This document shows positions 8,344 through 16,301 of a DNA stretch of 64,000 nucleotides, one piece after another. The stretch spans positions 9,888 to 73,887 of the forward strand of contig DATJHM010000272.1 in assembly GCA_035493895.1 (NCBI GenBank), read 5' to 3'. The stretch comes from DATJHM01 sp035493895. Its GTDB lineage: Bacteria; Chloroflexota; Ktedonobacteria; Ktedonobacterales; Ktedonobacteraceae. Below the pieces are notes generated by a model. That model saw nothing but the letters and a program-made list of their open reading frames with translations. It had not been told where the DNA came from and did no database searches. The translations under genes and the position numbers were made by a program. Each line of letters begins with the position of its first letter. Position 1 is the first letter of the stretch.

Positions 8344-11028
8344 ATGAAATCTGATCAGGCTGGCAAACAGCTTTCAACCGCAGAGCGATTTGTGGCCTTG
8401 AGCCGTGTGGGTACAGCACTTATGAGTGAGTTGGATGAGACACGGTTGTTGCAATTGATTGCGGAAACTGCCTGTGAACTCACTGGAGCCGAATTTGCGG
8501 CTTTTAGTTTGCGTCCGACCGATGAGACCGGGCAACCACTTGTGCCCTCTGAGGGCAAGCTCTTTCATCTGGCTGCGGTCGTTGGCGTGACACAAGAGCA
8601 GGAGGCTCTCTTTCGTCGTATGCCCCTCGGGGGCGAAGGTCTGCTGGCTCCCATTTTTCGCCATGGTGTGTCTGTTCTGATTCCTGATGCTCTGACACAT
8701 CTTACCCATTTCACTGATCTGAACTCTGCTGAGGAGAAAGAGGCTGCCAGGGAAGCGGCGTTTGCGTTCGCACAGGGACATCTTACTTCTGAGAAATTGC
8801 GCTCAATGGGGGTGCCTCATGGGCATCCGGTGGTGCGTAGTTTTCTGGGCACGCCATTATTGGATCGCGAGAAGCAGGTGCTCGGGGGTCTTCTTCTCGG
8901 ACATTCTCGTCCCAATCAATTCACGCAGGAAGATGAGGCGCTACTTGTTGGTCTGGCTGCTCAGGCGGCGGTTGCCCTTGAGAATGCACGACTCTATAGT
9001 GCTGTACAGATGCGTGCCCAGGAGTTTAATGCTATTTTTGAAAGTATGGCCGATGGCATTACACTGGTGGATAAGCAGGGACGTATTCTCCGTGAGAACG
9101 AAGCGGCCCGTCGCCTGCGTGAGCGCCTGCAAGCTCATCCTGAGGAACAAAAAGAGATGGAGGCGTTGCTTCACGTCCCTGCACGTTCCGCCCTCCAGGA
9201 TCTTGCCGTCCATGATCAGACGGTGACGATGGCGGATGAAGGCGGTGAGGTGAAAGAATATCTGGTGACGGCCTCTCCGCTTCATTTCCCTCAGGCGACA
9301 AGCGGCCCATTGCAACTCGCGAAACAGATGGAGCAGGGAGAGCGTGCTATCTCGGGGGCCGTGGTCGTCTGGCATGATGTGACCGAACGACGATTCCGCG
9401 AATTGGAGCGCGCAACGCGAGCGCACGCCAATCAACTCGAAGCTATTTTTGAAGCCATGACGGATGGGATTGTTGCCTATGATCGTAAGGGGCAGGTGAT
9501 ACAGGTCAATGCGAGCGCGCGTGCATTGCTTGCACGTATTTCCACCTCTGCTAATCCCTTTGTCGCTTCACCACAAGAACGTTTTGCGCAACTGACGATG
9601 TTTGATGAGCAACATCGCCCTCTCTCTTTTGCGCAATGGCCTGTTGCGCGTATCCTCGCAGGTGAAGTGTTAACGCCGGACAACGCGCCGGAAGTTTTGT
9701 ATAATGACATAAATGGGCAGATCATTCACATGATCGTCACGGGGAGGCCACTACGGAATGCAACGGACCAACTTATTGGCGCGATCGTGATTTTCCGCGA
9801 TGTGAGCGAACGCCGCCGTCTGGAGCGCATTGAGCGTGAAGCACATGCCGAAGTGGAAACGCGCCTTGCCCTGTTGCAGATGATCCTGGATGAACTCCCT
9901 GGGAGTGTCTATCTTGTGCGTGGACGCGATGCCCGACTTGTGCTTGCCAATCGCGCGACCCAATCTCTCTGGGGCGCATCGTGGCCTTATGATATGCCTC
10001 TCGCTACGTTTCTGGAGGCACAGGGGGTACGCATCTTCGGCATCGATGGCCGGGTCCTTGCTCCCTCACAACTCGCAACTATACGTGCTGTTCAGGAAGG
10101 GAAAAATGTCTACCAGCAGCAGGAAAGCATTCATTATTCCGATGGTACGGTGCTTCCTGTCATCGCGAATGCGGCCGCTCTCGATGCTCAGCGCCTGCTC
10201 CAATTATCAAAGAGCACTGGTGAGTCCGCTCGGGAGCCAGCGGCAATTGTGATGCATCAGGATGTCACCGCGTTAAAAGAAACCGAACGCCTGAAAGATG
10301 AGTTTATTGCGCTGGCGGCACATGAGCTTCGCACTCCACTCGCTATTTTGAAGGGCTTTGCCCAGACACTCCTGGTCCAGACCGCACGTGGCAAGGGACC
10401 CGCTCTCGCTGAATGGCAGACGGAGGCGCTTGAGGGCATCGATCAAGCCACTGAACGCCTGGTTGATCTGACGGAAGATCTGCTCGATATGACACGTTTG
10501 CAGGCCGGACGCCTGGAGTTCCATGTGGAACCTATCGATCTTATTGCGCTCAGCAAGCGGATGGTGACCCGGCTCCAATTGACAACTCAGCAACATCAAC
10601 TCTCTCTGTTTACCGAACATTCCTATCTCGTTGTGTCTGCGGACCCGCAACGTATTGAGCAGATTCTTGGCAATTTGTTCAATAATGCGATGAAGTATAG
10701 TCCGCAAGGTGGGGTCGTAGAAGTGACGCTCTGGCCGAATGCGAAAACGAATATGGCTACGCTCAGTATGCGAGATTATGGCATTGGTATTCCGACGGAG
10801 CAGCAATCTCGCATCTTTGGTCGCTTTGAGCGCGCTGACAATGCACGCGCTCACGGGATCACCGGGACTGGCCTGGGGCTGTATCTCTGCCGTGAGTTTA
10901 TCGAACGACAGGGAGGACGTATCTGGTTCCAGTCTGCGGAGGGAGAAGGTACCACGTTTTTCTTTACCTTGCCGTTGCTCTTACCCGCTCCCCCTCCCTC
11001 TGCTACAGATTATCCTCCTCCCACTTAG
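8344..11028 (+). CDS. Hybrid-sensing histidine kinase (GAF, three PAS, HisKA, HATPase)
   Basis: An 894-residue sensor kinase without evident membrane segments, so probably cytoplasmic. In order: a GAF domain (about 15-215, opening with LSRVGTALMSELDE), three PAS domains (about 222-350, 360-500 and 515-640; two start with the near-identical FNAIFESMADGI and LEAIFEAMTDGI), a HisKA dimerisation domain with phospho-acceptor His660 in LAAHELRTPL, and an HATPase domain with N box NLFNNAMKYS, G1 box DYGIGIP and G2 box GTGLGLY. The ligand cannot be read from sequence; GAF and PAS together suggest redox, gas or small-molecule sensing. GGGGGTGGAGGT directly precedes the ATG. Its regulator is probably the divergent gene at 7308-8051. 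The C-terminal tail is proline-rich. It converges with the next gene with only nine bases between the stops. Confidence 0.9.
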   Translation: MKSDQAGKQLSTAERFVALSRVGTALMSELDETRLLQLIAETACELTGAEFAAFSLRPTDETGQPLVPSEGKLFHLAAVVGVTQEQEALFRRMPLGGEGLLAPIFRHGVSVLIPDALTHLTHFTDLNSAEEKEAAREAAFAFAQGHLTSEKLRSMGVPHGHPVVRSFLGTPLLDREKQVLGGLLLGHSRPNQFTQEDEALLVGLAAQAAVALENARLYSAVQMRAQEFNAIFESMADGITLVDKQGRILRENEAARRLRERLQAHPEEQKEMEALLHVPARSALQDLAVHDQTVTMADEGGEVKEYLVTASPLHFPQATSGPLQLAKQMEQGERAISGAVVVWHDVTERRFRELERATRAHANQLEAIFEAMTDGIVAYDRKGQVIQVNASARALLARISTSANPFVASPQERFAQLTMFDEQHRPLSFAQWPVARILAGEVLTPDNAPEVLYNDINGQIIHMIVTGRPLRNATDQLIGAIVIFRDVSERRRLERIEREAHAEVETRLALLQMILDELPGSVYLVRGRDARLVLANRATQSLWGASWPYDMPLATFLEAQGVRIFGIDGRVLAPSQLATIRAVQEGKNVYQQQESIHYSDGTVLPVIANAAALDAQRLLQLSKSTGESAREPAAIVMHQDVTALKETERLKDEFIALAAHELRTPLAILKGFAQTLLVQTARGKGPALAEWQTEALEGIDQATERLVDLTEDLLDMTRLQAGRLEFHVEPIDLIALSKRMVTRLQLTTQQHQLSLFTEHSYLVVSADPQRIEQILGNLFNNAMKYSPQGGVVEVTLWPNAKTNMATLSMRDYGIGIPTEQQSRIFGRFERADNARAHGITGTGLGLYLCREFIERQGGRIWFQSAEGEGTTFFFTLPLLLPAPPPSATDYPPPT

Positions 11029-11037
11029 ACCTATTTT

Positions 11038-12054
11038 TCAATGCAGATAAGGGTTGTATGCGTTCAATACCTTCATGTAGTTAGCTCGCTCGAATGCTGC
11101 CGGTTCAGCCACCGCTTGCTGGCTCATACTGCCCCTCATTTGCGCAATGGATTCGTATTCGTGCTCGATCATCCATGCTTGCAGATCCGACAGAACATGG
11201 GCCAGATGCTCAATTCCATGTACCAGAAGCGCCGATGTCATCATGGCTACGTTCGCGCCCGCCATCATTGCTTTAAGGACATCTTGAGCCGTATGCACGC
11301 CACTGGTCAACGCAAAATCGGTCTGCACGCGTCCGAAGAGGAGCGCTATCCAGCGCAACGGTAGACGAAGATCATCGGATGTGCTGAGTTGCAGGGTGGG
11401 CATGACTTGCAGTTCGTCAAGGTCGAGATCAGGCTGGTAGAAGCGATTGAAAAGCACGAGCCCATTTGCTCCCACCTCGACAAAACGCCTGGCAATATGT
11501 GGAAGCGAGGTGAAAAAAGGGCTGAGCTTCAGGGCAATGGGAATATGGACCTGGGCGCGCACATCCTGCACTAATTTCACATACTCATCTTCCAATTCGA
11601 TACTACTCAGGTTGAGATCGGTCGGAAGATAGTAGATGTTCAGCTCCAGCGCATCCGCCCCGGCCTCTTCGATATGGCGTGCATATTCGATCCAGCCGCC
11701 TGAGGAGATGCCGTTCAGACTGCCAATGACCGGGATCTTGACCGCCGCTTTGAGACGCGCAAGATGTTCCAGGTAGGACTGTGGTCCGATATTATAGTGT
11801 TCCAGGTCGGGGAAATAACTCAAAGATTCCGCGTAGGTGTCATTGCCCCGGTTGAGAAAGTGGTCCAGTTCATCACTCTCATGGGTGATCTGCTCTTCGA
11901 ATAGCGAATACATCACCACTGCCGCTGCTCCGGCATCTTCGAGACGCCGGACCATATCCACACTCTTCGAGAGAGGGGAAGCCGAAGCCACCAGCGGGTT
12001 TTTCAACTGGAGACCGAGATACGTTGTGCTCAGGTCAGGAAATGTTATGGCCAT
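11038..12054 (-). CDS. Dihydroorotate dehydrogenase-like flavoprotein
   Basis: A 338-residue TIM-barrel protein of the dihydroorotate dehydrogenase superfamily (PyrD-like). Early it shows YLGLQLKNPLVASASPLSKS, the substrate-loop entry of the family, then KIPVIGSLNG and a phosphate/FMN-binding C-terminal part around DFALTSGVHTAQDVLKAMMAGANVAMM (read in pieces: SGVHTAQDV, MAGANVAMM). It lies 36 bases behind nifJ on the same strand, so they are probably one transcript. Such PyrD-like proteins next to nifJ are known in several phyla, where pyrimidine synthesis is not thought to be the role; an electron-transfer function with pyruvate:ferredoxin oxidoreductase is possible but unproven. No strong ribosome binding site is seen, which fits translational coupling. 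Confidence 0.8.
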   Translation of the reverse strand: MAITFPDLSTTYLGLQLKNPLVASASPLSKSVDMVRRLEDAGAAAVVMYSLFEEQITHESDELDHFLNRGNDTYAESLSYFPDLEHYNIGPQSYLEHLARLKAAVKIPVIGSLNGISSGGWIEYARHIEEAGADALELNIYYLPTDLNLSSIELEDEYVKLVQDVRAQVHIPIALKLSPFFTSLPHIARRFVEVGANGLVLFNRFYQPDLDLDELQVMPTLQLSTSDDLRLPLRWIALLFGRVQTDFALTSGVHTAQDVLKAMMAGANVAMMTSALLVHGIEHLAHVLSDLQAWMIEHEYESIAQMRGSMSQQAVAEPAAFERANYMKVLNAYNPYLH

Positions 12055-12090
12055 ATCTTCAATCGCTCTCTTTCTTTTCTCTGCCCTTGT

Positions 12091-15000
12091 CTACCGTACA
12101 CGTTCATCGTGTTCATCCACGAGACGTTGATATTGCGCTACACGCTCCTGAACGTCCTGCTTTGCAAGTTGCAGCAGTGAATCGGCCCGCTCTTTATTGC
12201 TTTGTACGAGCATACGGTAGCGCGTTTCATTGTAGATGTACGCCTCTAATGGGAGTGTCGGCTCCTTTGAGTCGAGAATAAGCGGATTCTTGCCCTCGTC
12301 GAGGAGCGTCGGATTGTAGCGATACAGTGGCCAGTATCCTGTCTGTACGGCGAGCTTTTGCTGCTCCAATCCCTTACTCATCTCAATGCCGTGCGCAATA
12401 CAATGGCTGTAGGCGATGATCAGCGATGGGCCATCGTATGCCTCTGCTTCGAGGATGGCGCGCAGCGTTTGCTGATCGTTGGCTCCCATTGCGATGCGCG
12501 CGACGTACACATTGCCATAGGCCATTGCCAGCATGCCCAGATCTTTTTTTCTGGTCGCTTTTCCTTGCGCGGCAAACTTTGCGACCGCACCGCGCGGCGT
12601 CGACTTTGAGGCCTGACCTCCTGTATTGGAATAGACTTCTGTATCGAGCACCAGGACATTCACGTTCCGCCCAGAGGCGAGGACATGATCGAGCCCGCCA
12701 TAGCCGATATCATAGGCCCAGCCATCTCCACCAATAATCCAGACGCTTCTGCGGATCAGGGCATCTGCTACGCTCAGAAAATTCTGCATCTCATTTGCGT
12801 GTACCGGATCGGTATCTGCGACCTGTTGTATATGTTGTTTGAGTAATGCGACACGCTCTCGCTGTGCACGAATGCCTGCTATATTCCCCTGGTTGGTATG
12901 CAGCAGGCTCTGTGCCAGCTCGTCACCAAGCAGATCGGTGTAGCGTGCCAGTAATTCGGTAGCATAGCTCTGTTGCCTATCAAGCGTGACGCGCATCCCC
13001 AGACCAAACTCCGCATTATCCTCAAACAGCGAGTTCGACCATGCTGGACCGTGCCCTTCACTATTGGCCGTCCATGGTGTTGTCGGCAGGTTGCCCCCGT
13101 AGATGGAGGAGCAGCCGGTGGCGTTGGCAACGACCATATGATCGCCGAATAGTTGGGTGACCAGCTTGATATACGGTGTTTCGCCGCAGCCAGAGCAGGC
13201 CCCTGAGAATTCGAAGAATGGTTCCAGCAACTGAGAATTTTTAATCGCTGCTATGTTCAGATTGGTGGTATCTACTTCAGGCAATTTGAGGAAGTAGTCC
13301 CAGTTCGCCACTTCTTGTTCGCGTAGTGGTGGTTGGGGGGCCATATTGATTGCCTTCCGTCCAACCTGACGCTTGTCCTTCACTGGACAGGCTTCGACGC
13401 ATAGACTGCATCCAGTGCAATCTTCCGGTGAAACCTGGAGCGTATAGCGTGTGTCCGGGAATTCTTTGAAGCGTGCATCCGCGGATAAGAACGTTGCGGG
13501 CGCATCTTGCAGGGCGTCGCGGGCATAGACTTTCATACGAATGACGGCGTGAGGGCAGACCATCACACATTTCCCACATTGAATGCAGATATCCGGGTCC
13601 CAGGTTGGGATCTCCTGTGCGATATTGCGTTTCTCCCAGCGCGTGGTGCCAACGGGATAGGTACCATCAAAGGGGAGTGCGCTGACCGGGAGCGTGTCAC
13701 CTTCACCTGCGATCATGGGTCCGAGCACGTGACGCACAAACTCTGGCGCTTCTTCCGGCACAGGGGGACGCCGTGTGAGCATCGGTAGTGATAACGTCCG
13801 TCGCGCTTGTTGACTTCGTGCCGCTGCGCCCACAACCTCTAGCTCTGCCTCTTCGGGAAGAGGAATCGCGACGGTATGCAGATGTACCAGCGTCTCATCG
13901 ACGGCTTTGAAGTTCTTCTGCACCACGGCCTCTCCACGCTTCCCATACGTCTTTTTGATGCTCTGCTTGATCTGAAGAATGGCCTGCTCTTCAGGCAGGA
14001 TGCCGCTGATCGCAAAGAAGCAGGTTTGCATAATCGTATTGATGCGCCCACCCATTCCTACAAGATTGGCGACTTTGTGCGCGTCGATTACATAGAAACG
14101 CAGGTGTTTGGTCTGGATTTCCTGTTGCACCTCGCTGGGGAGATGTTTCCATACCTCCTCTGGCTTATAGATGCTATCGAGAAGGAAAACCGCACCCGCC
14201 TTTGCATATTTCAGGACGTCAAAGCGTTCGAGCATCGCGAATTGATGACAGGCGACAAAGTCAGCCTGCCCGGCTCCGATAAGATAGGACGCAGAGAAGG
14301 GATGGGGGCCGAAACGTAAGTGCGAGATCGTGACCGAGCCTGACTTCTTGGAGTCATAGACGAAGTAGCCCTGTGCATAGTTTGCCGTCTCCTCGCCGAT
14401 GATCTTGATCGAGTTTTTGTTTGCCCCGACCGTGCCATCAGATCCCAGGCCCCAGAAGACGCATTGCACGATATCAAGACCCTCAATGGAAAATGAGGGG
14501 TCATAGTCCAGGCTGGTATGCGTCACGTCGTCCAGAATGCCGATCGTAAAGTGATTTTTTGGCTCCTCCTTGCGCATTTCGTCGTAGATCCCTTTGACCA
14601 TCGCAGGTGTAAATTCCTTGGAGGAAAGTCCATAGCGTCCTCCTATAATACGCACGGAAGAGAGCGCCGGGACTCGTGCCTCATTGAGTGCTGCCACCAC
14701 ATCCAGATAGAGCGGCTCGCCTGTGCTGCCGGGCTCTTTGGTGCGATCCAGGACGGCTATGCTTCTGGTCGTGGGTGGTAACGCGGCGACGAAGTGCGCA
14801 AGCGAAAATGGACGGAAGAGATGCACTTTGAGCACGCCAACTTTCTCGCCGCGTGCGGTAAGATAGTCGGCAGTGGCCTGAGCCGTCTCTGCGCCCGAGC
14901 CCATTGCAACAATGACGCGTTCCGCGTCCGGCGCGCCCACATAATCAAACAGATGGTATTGCCTGCCGGTCAGAGAGGCAAATGTATTCATCGCCTGTTG

Positions 15001-15729
15001 CACGCGGTCAGGACAGTCTTGATAAAACGTATTGACCGTTTCGCGCGCTTGAAAGTAGACATCGGGATTCTGTGCCGTGCCCCGAATAACCGGGTGTTCT
15101 GGCGAGAGCGCGCGGGCGCGATGGGCACGTACCAGCGCATCATCAATCATCGCGCGGATATCATCGTGCGTCACCTGTTCGATCTTATCGATCTCGTGTG
15201 AGGTGCGGAAACCATCGAAAAAGTGGAGAAAGGGAACCCGTGTCTGCAACGTCGAGGCATGCGCGATCAAGGCGAGATCCTGCGCCTCCTGCACAGAATT
15301 GGAGGCCAGCAAAGCAAAGCCCGTTGCGCGTGTTGCCATCACATCTGAGTGGTCGCCAAATATCGAAAGGCCCTGTGCTGCAAGCGAGCGTGCTGCAACA
15401 TGAAAAACGACCGGCGTCAATTCACCGGCTATTTTGTACATATTCGGGATCATCAGGAGTAGTCCCTGTGAGGCGGTGAAGGTCGTTGCCAGCGCGCCCG
15501 TTTGTAGTGCGCCATGAATGGCTCCTGCTGCGCCACCTTCCGACTGCATCTCGGTGACCTGCGGGACGGTCCCCCAGAGGTTTGGTCGTCCACTTGCTGA
15601 CCAGGCATCGGCGAGCTCGCCCATCGGTGTGGAGGGCGTAATAGGATAAATCGCGATGACTTCACTCAACGCATACGCAATGGCAGCCGCAGCCTCATTG
15701 CCTTCTATGGTTATCCAGGAGCGTTCCAT
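12091..15729 (-). CDS. nifJ: Pyruvate:ferredoxin (flavodoxin) oxidoreductase
   Basis: A 1212-residue single-chain enzyme that converts pyruvate and CoA to acetyl-CoA and CO2 and passes electrons to ferredoxin or flavodoxin. Domains in order: the pyrimidine-binding domain I with IYPITPSTPMGELADAW (about 27-43), domains II and III, two [4Fe-4S] clusters in the ferredoxin-like insert (CIQCGKCVMVCP and CTGCSLCVEACP, about 690-770), and the thiamine diphosphate domain with GDGWAYDIGYGGLDH and SNTGGQASKSTP (about 970-1050). The fourth-cluster Cys are in FSGACSGCGETPY. All expected parts are present and the length of about 1200 is normal. AAAGGAAATG precedes the ATG at 15729. Oxygen-sensitive enzymes of this type suggest anaerobic or micro-oxic growth. 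The gap upstream carries repeated TTTGTGA sites that could be redox-regulator boxes. Confidence 0.96.
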   Translation of the reverse strand: MERSWITIEGNEAAAAIAYALSEVIAIYPITPSTPMGELADAWSASGRPNLWGTVPQVTEMQSEGGAAGAIHGALQTGALATTFTASQGLLLMIPNMYKIAGELTPVVFHVAARSLAAQGLSIFGDHSDVMATRATGFALLASNSVQEAQDLALIAHASTLQTRVPFLHFFDGFRTSHEIDKIEQVTHDDIRAMIDDALVRAHRARALSPEHPVIRGTAQNPDVYFQARETVNTFYQDCPDRVQQAMNTFASLTGRQYHLFDYVGAPDAERVIVAMGSGAETAQATADYLTARGEKVGVLKVHLFRPFSLAHFVAALPPTTRSIAVLDRTKEPGSTGEPLYLDVVAALNEARVPALSSVRIIGGRYGLSSKEFTPAMVKGIYDEMRKEEPKNHFTIGILDDVTHTSLDYDPSFSIEGLDIVQCVFWGLGSDGTVGANKNSIKIIGEETANYAQGYFVYDSKKSGSVTISHLRFGPHPFSASYLIGAGQADFVACHQFAMLERFDVLKYAKAGAVFLLDSIYKPEEVWKHLPSEVQQEIQTKHLRFYVIDAHKVANLVGMGGRINTIMQTCFFAISGILPEEQAILQIKQSIKKTYGKRGEAVVQKNFKAVDETLVHLHTVAIPLPEEAELEVVGAAARSQQARRTLSLPMLTRRPPVPEEAPEFVRHVLGPMIAGEGDTLPVSALPFDGTYPVGTTRWEKRNIAQEIPTWDPDICIQCGKCVMVCPHAVIRMKVYARDALQDAPATFLSADARFKEFPDTRYTLQVSPEDCTGCSLCVEACPVKDKRQVGRKAINMAPQPPLREQEVANWDYFLKLPEVDTTNLNIAAIKNSQLLEPFFEFSGACSGCGETPYIKLVTQLFGDHMVVANATGCSSIYGGNLPTTPWTANSEGHGPAWSNSLFEDNAEFGLGMRVTLDRQQSYATELLARYTDLLGDELAQSLLHTNQGNIAGIRAQRERVALLKQHIQQVADTDPVHANEMQNFLSVADALIRRSVWIIGGDGWAYDIGYGGLDHVLASGRNVNVLVLDTEVYSNTGGQASKSTPRGAVAKFAAQGKATRKKDLGMLAMAYGNVYVARIAMGANDQQTLRAILEAEAYDGPSLIIAYSHCIAHGIEMSKGLEQQKLAVQTGYWPLYRYNPTLLDEGKNPLILDSKEPTLPLEAYIYNETRYRMLVQSNKERADSLLQLAKQDVQERVAQYQRLVDEHDERVR

Positions 15730-15844
15730 GTGTCATTTCCTTTTAAATTTCTTCTATCGACAGTTGTAAAGAATCCTCAAGTGTTGAATAATTCCTGGGC
15801 GTTTATCTTCTTTTAGAAGGATATGCTGTGCTACTCACATTGCT

Positions 15845-16030
15845 ATCACAGCAAAAAAAAAAAGTTTCACAGGTTCATCACAAAAGCTCTATTTCAGAAA
15901 TACCTCGCCATCACAAATTCGCTCTCAGGTCAGGCTATTCCTTGTCTCTTTGTTGGTCAGAAGAGGCCAGCTTTGTGATAGAATCGTGAAAGTTGGGACC
16001 GCTTTGTGATACCTTTATACCGATTTGTGA
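15845..16030. promoter_or_regulatory. Array of TTTGTGA(T) half-sites
   Basis: ATCACA at 15845, ATCACAAA at 15877 and 15910, TTTGTGAT at 15972 and 16003, and TTTGTGA at 16024. The first three point one way and the last three the other. The half-site resembles those of CRP/FNR-type and Rex regulators (TTGTGA...TCACAA), so redox or catabolite control of nifJ is possible. No regulator of these kinds is in the window. Confidence 0.45.
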
Positions 16031-16089
16031 CGCCGTTATTAAGGAAGGGTATGTAAACTCATCGTAGAGAAGGAAAAGTAGTGTCGATA

Positions 16090-16273
16090 GGTGAAGCGAC
16101 GTAAACCCAGTAGAGGCACGGTGAAGTGGAACGGAACTGTGCCTGCGAACTCGCTCTGCCCATCTCGCCCCTTGGAGGAGAAGCTACTCACTTCATGCCT
16201 ATGGGCGGAGATAATCATCGCCCGTGAGACACCAAACGCACGACGTAGCGGCGGGGTTTATCTCCGCCTCTAC
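16090..16273. repeat. Palindromic repeat segment before mgtA
   Basis: An inverted repeat GGCGGAGATAA (16204-16214) pairs with TTATCTCCGCC (16258-16268); a wider pair GTAGAGGC (16110) and GCCTCTAC (16266) encloses it. The block with GGCACGGT and CGGAACTGTGCCTG (16115-16150) is shared with 18950-18985, and GTAGCGGCGG plus TCTCCGCC recurs at 47856-47879. It is therefore a mosaic member of the window's repeat families and may also form the mgtA leader. Confidence 0.65.
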
Positions 16274-16301
16274 GATCTTTGAGAAAATAGCGGAGTAACA
16301 T

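Larger units (their letters stand above)
15730..16301. other. Divergent intergenic region nifJ-mgtA
   Basis: No gene is supported. The nifJ side holds an array of ATCACA/TTTGTGA half-sites (15845-16030); the mgtA side holds a repeat-related palindromic segment (16090-16273). Confidence 0.6.
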
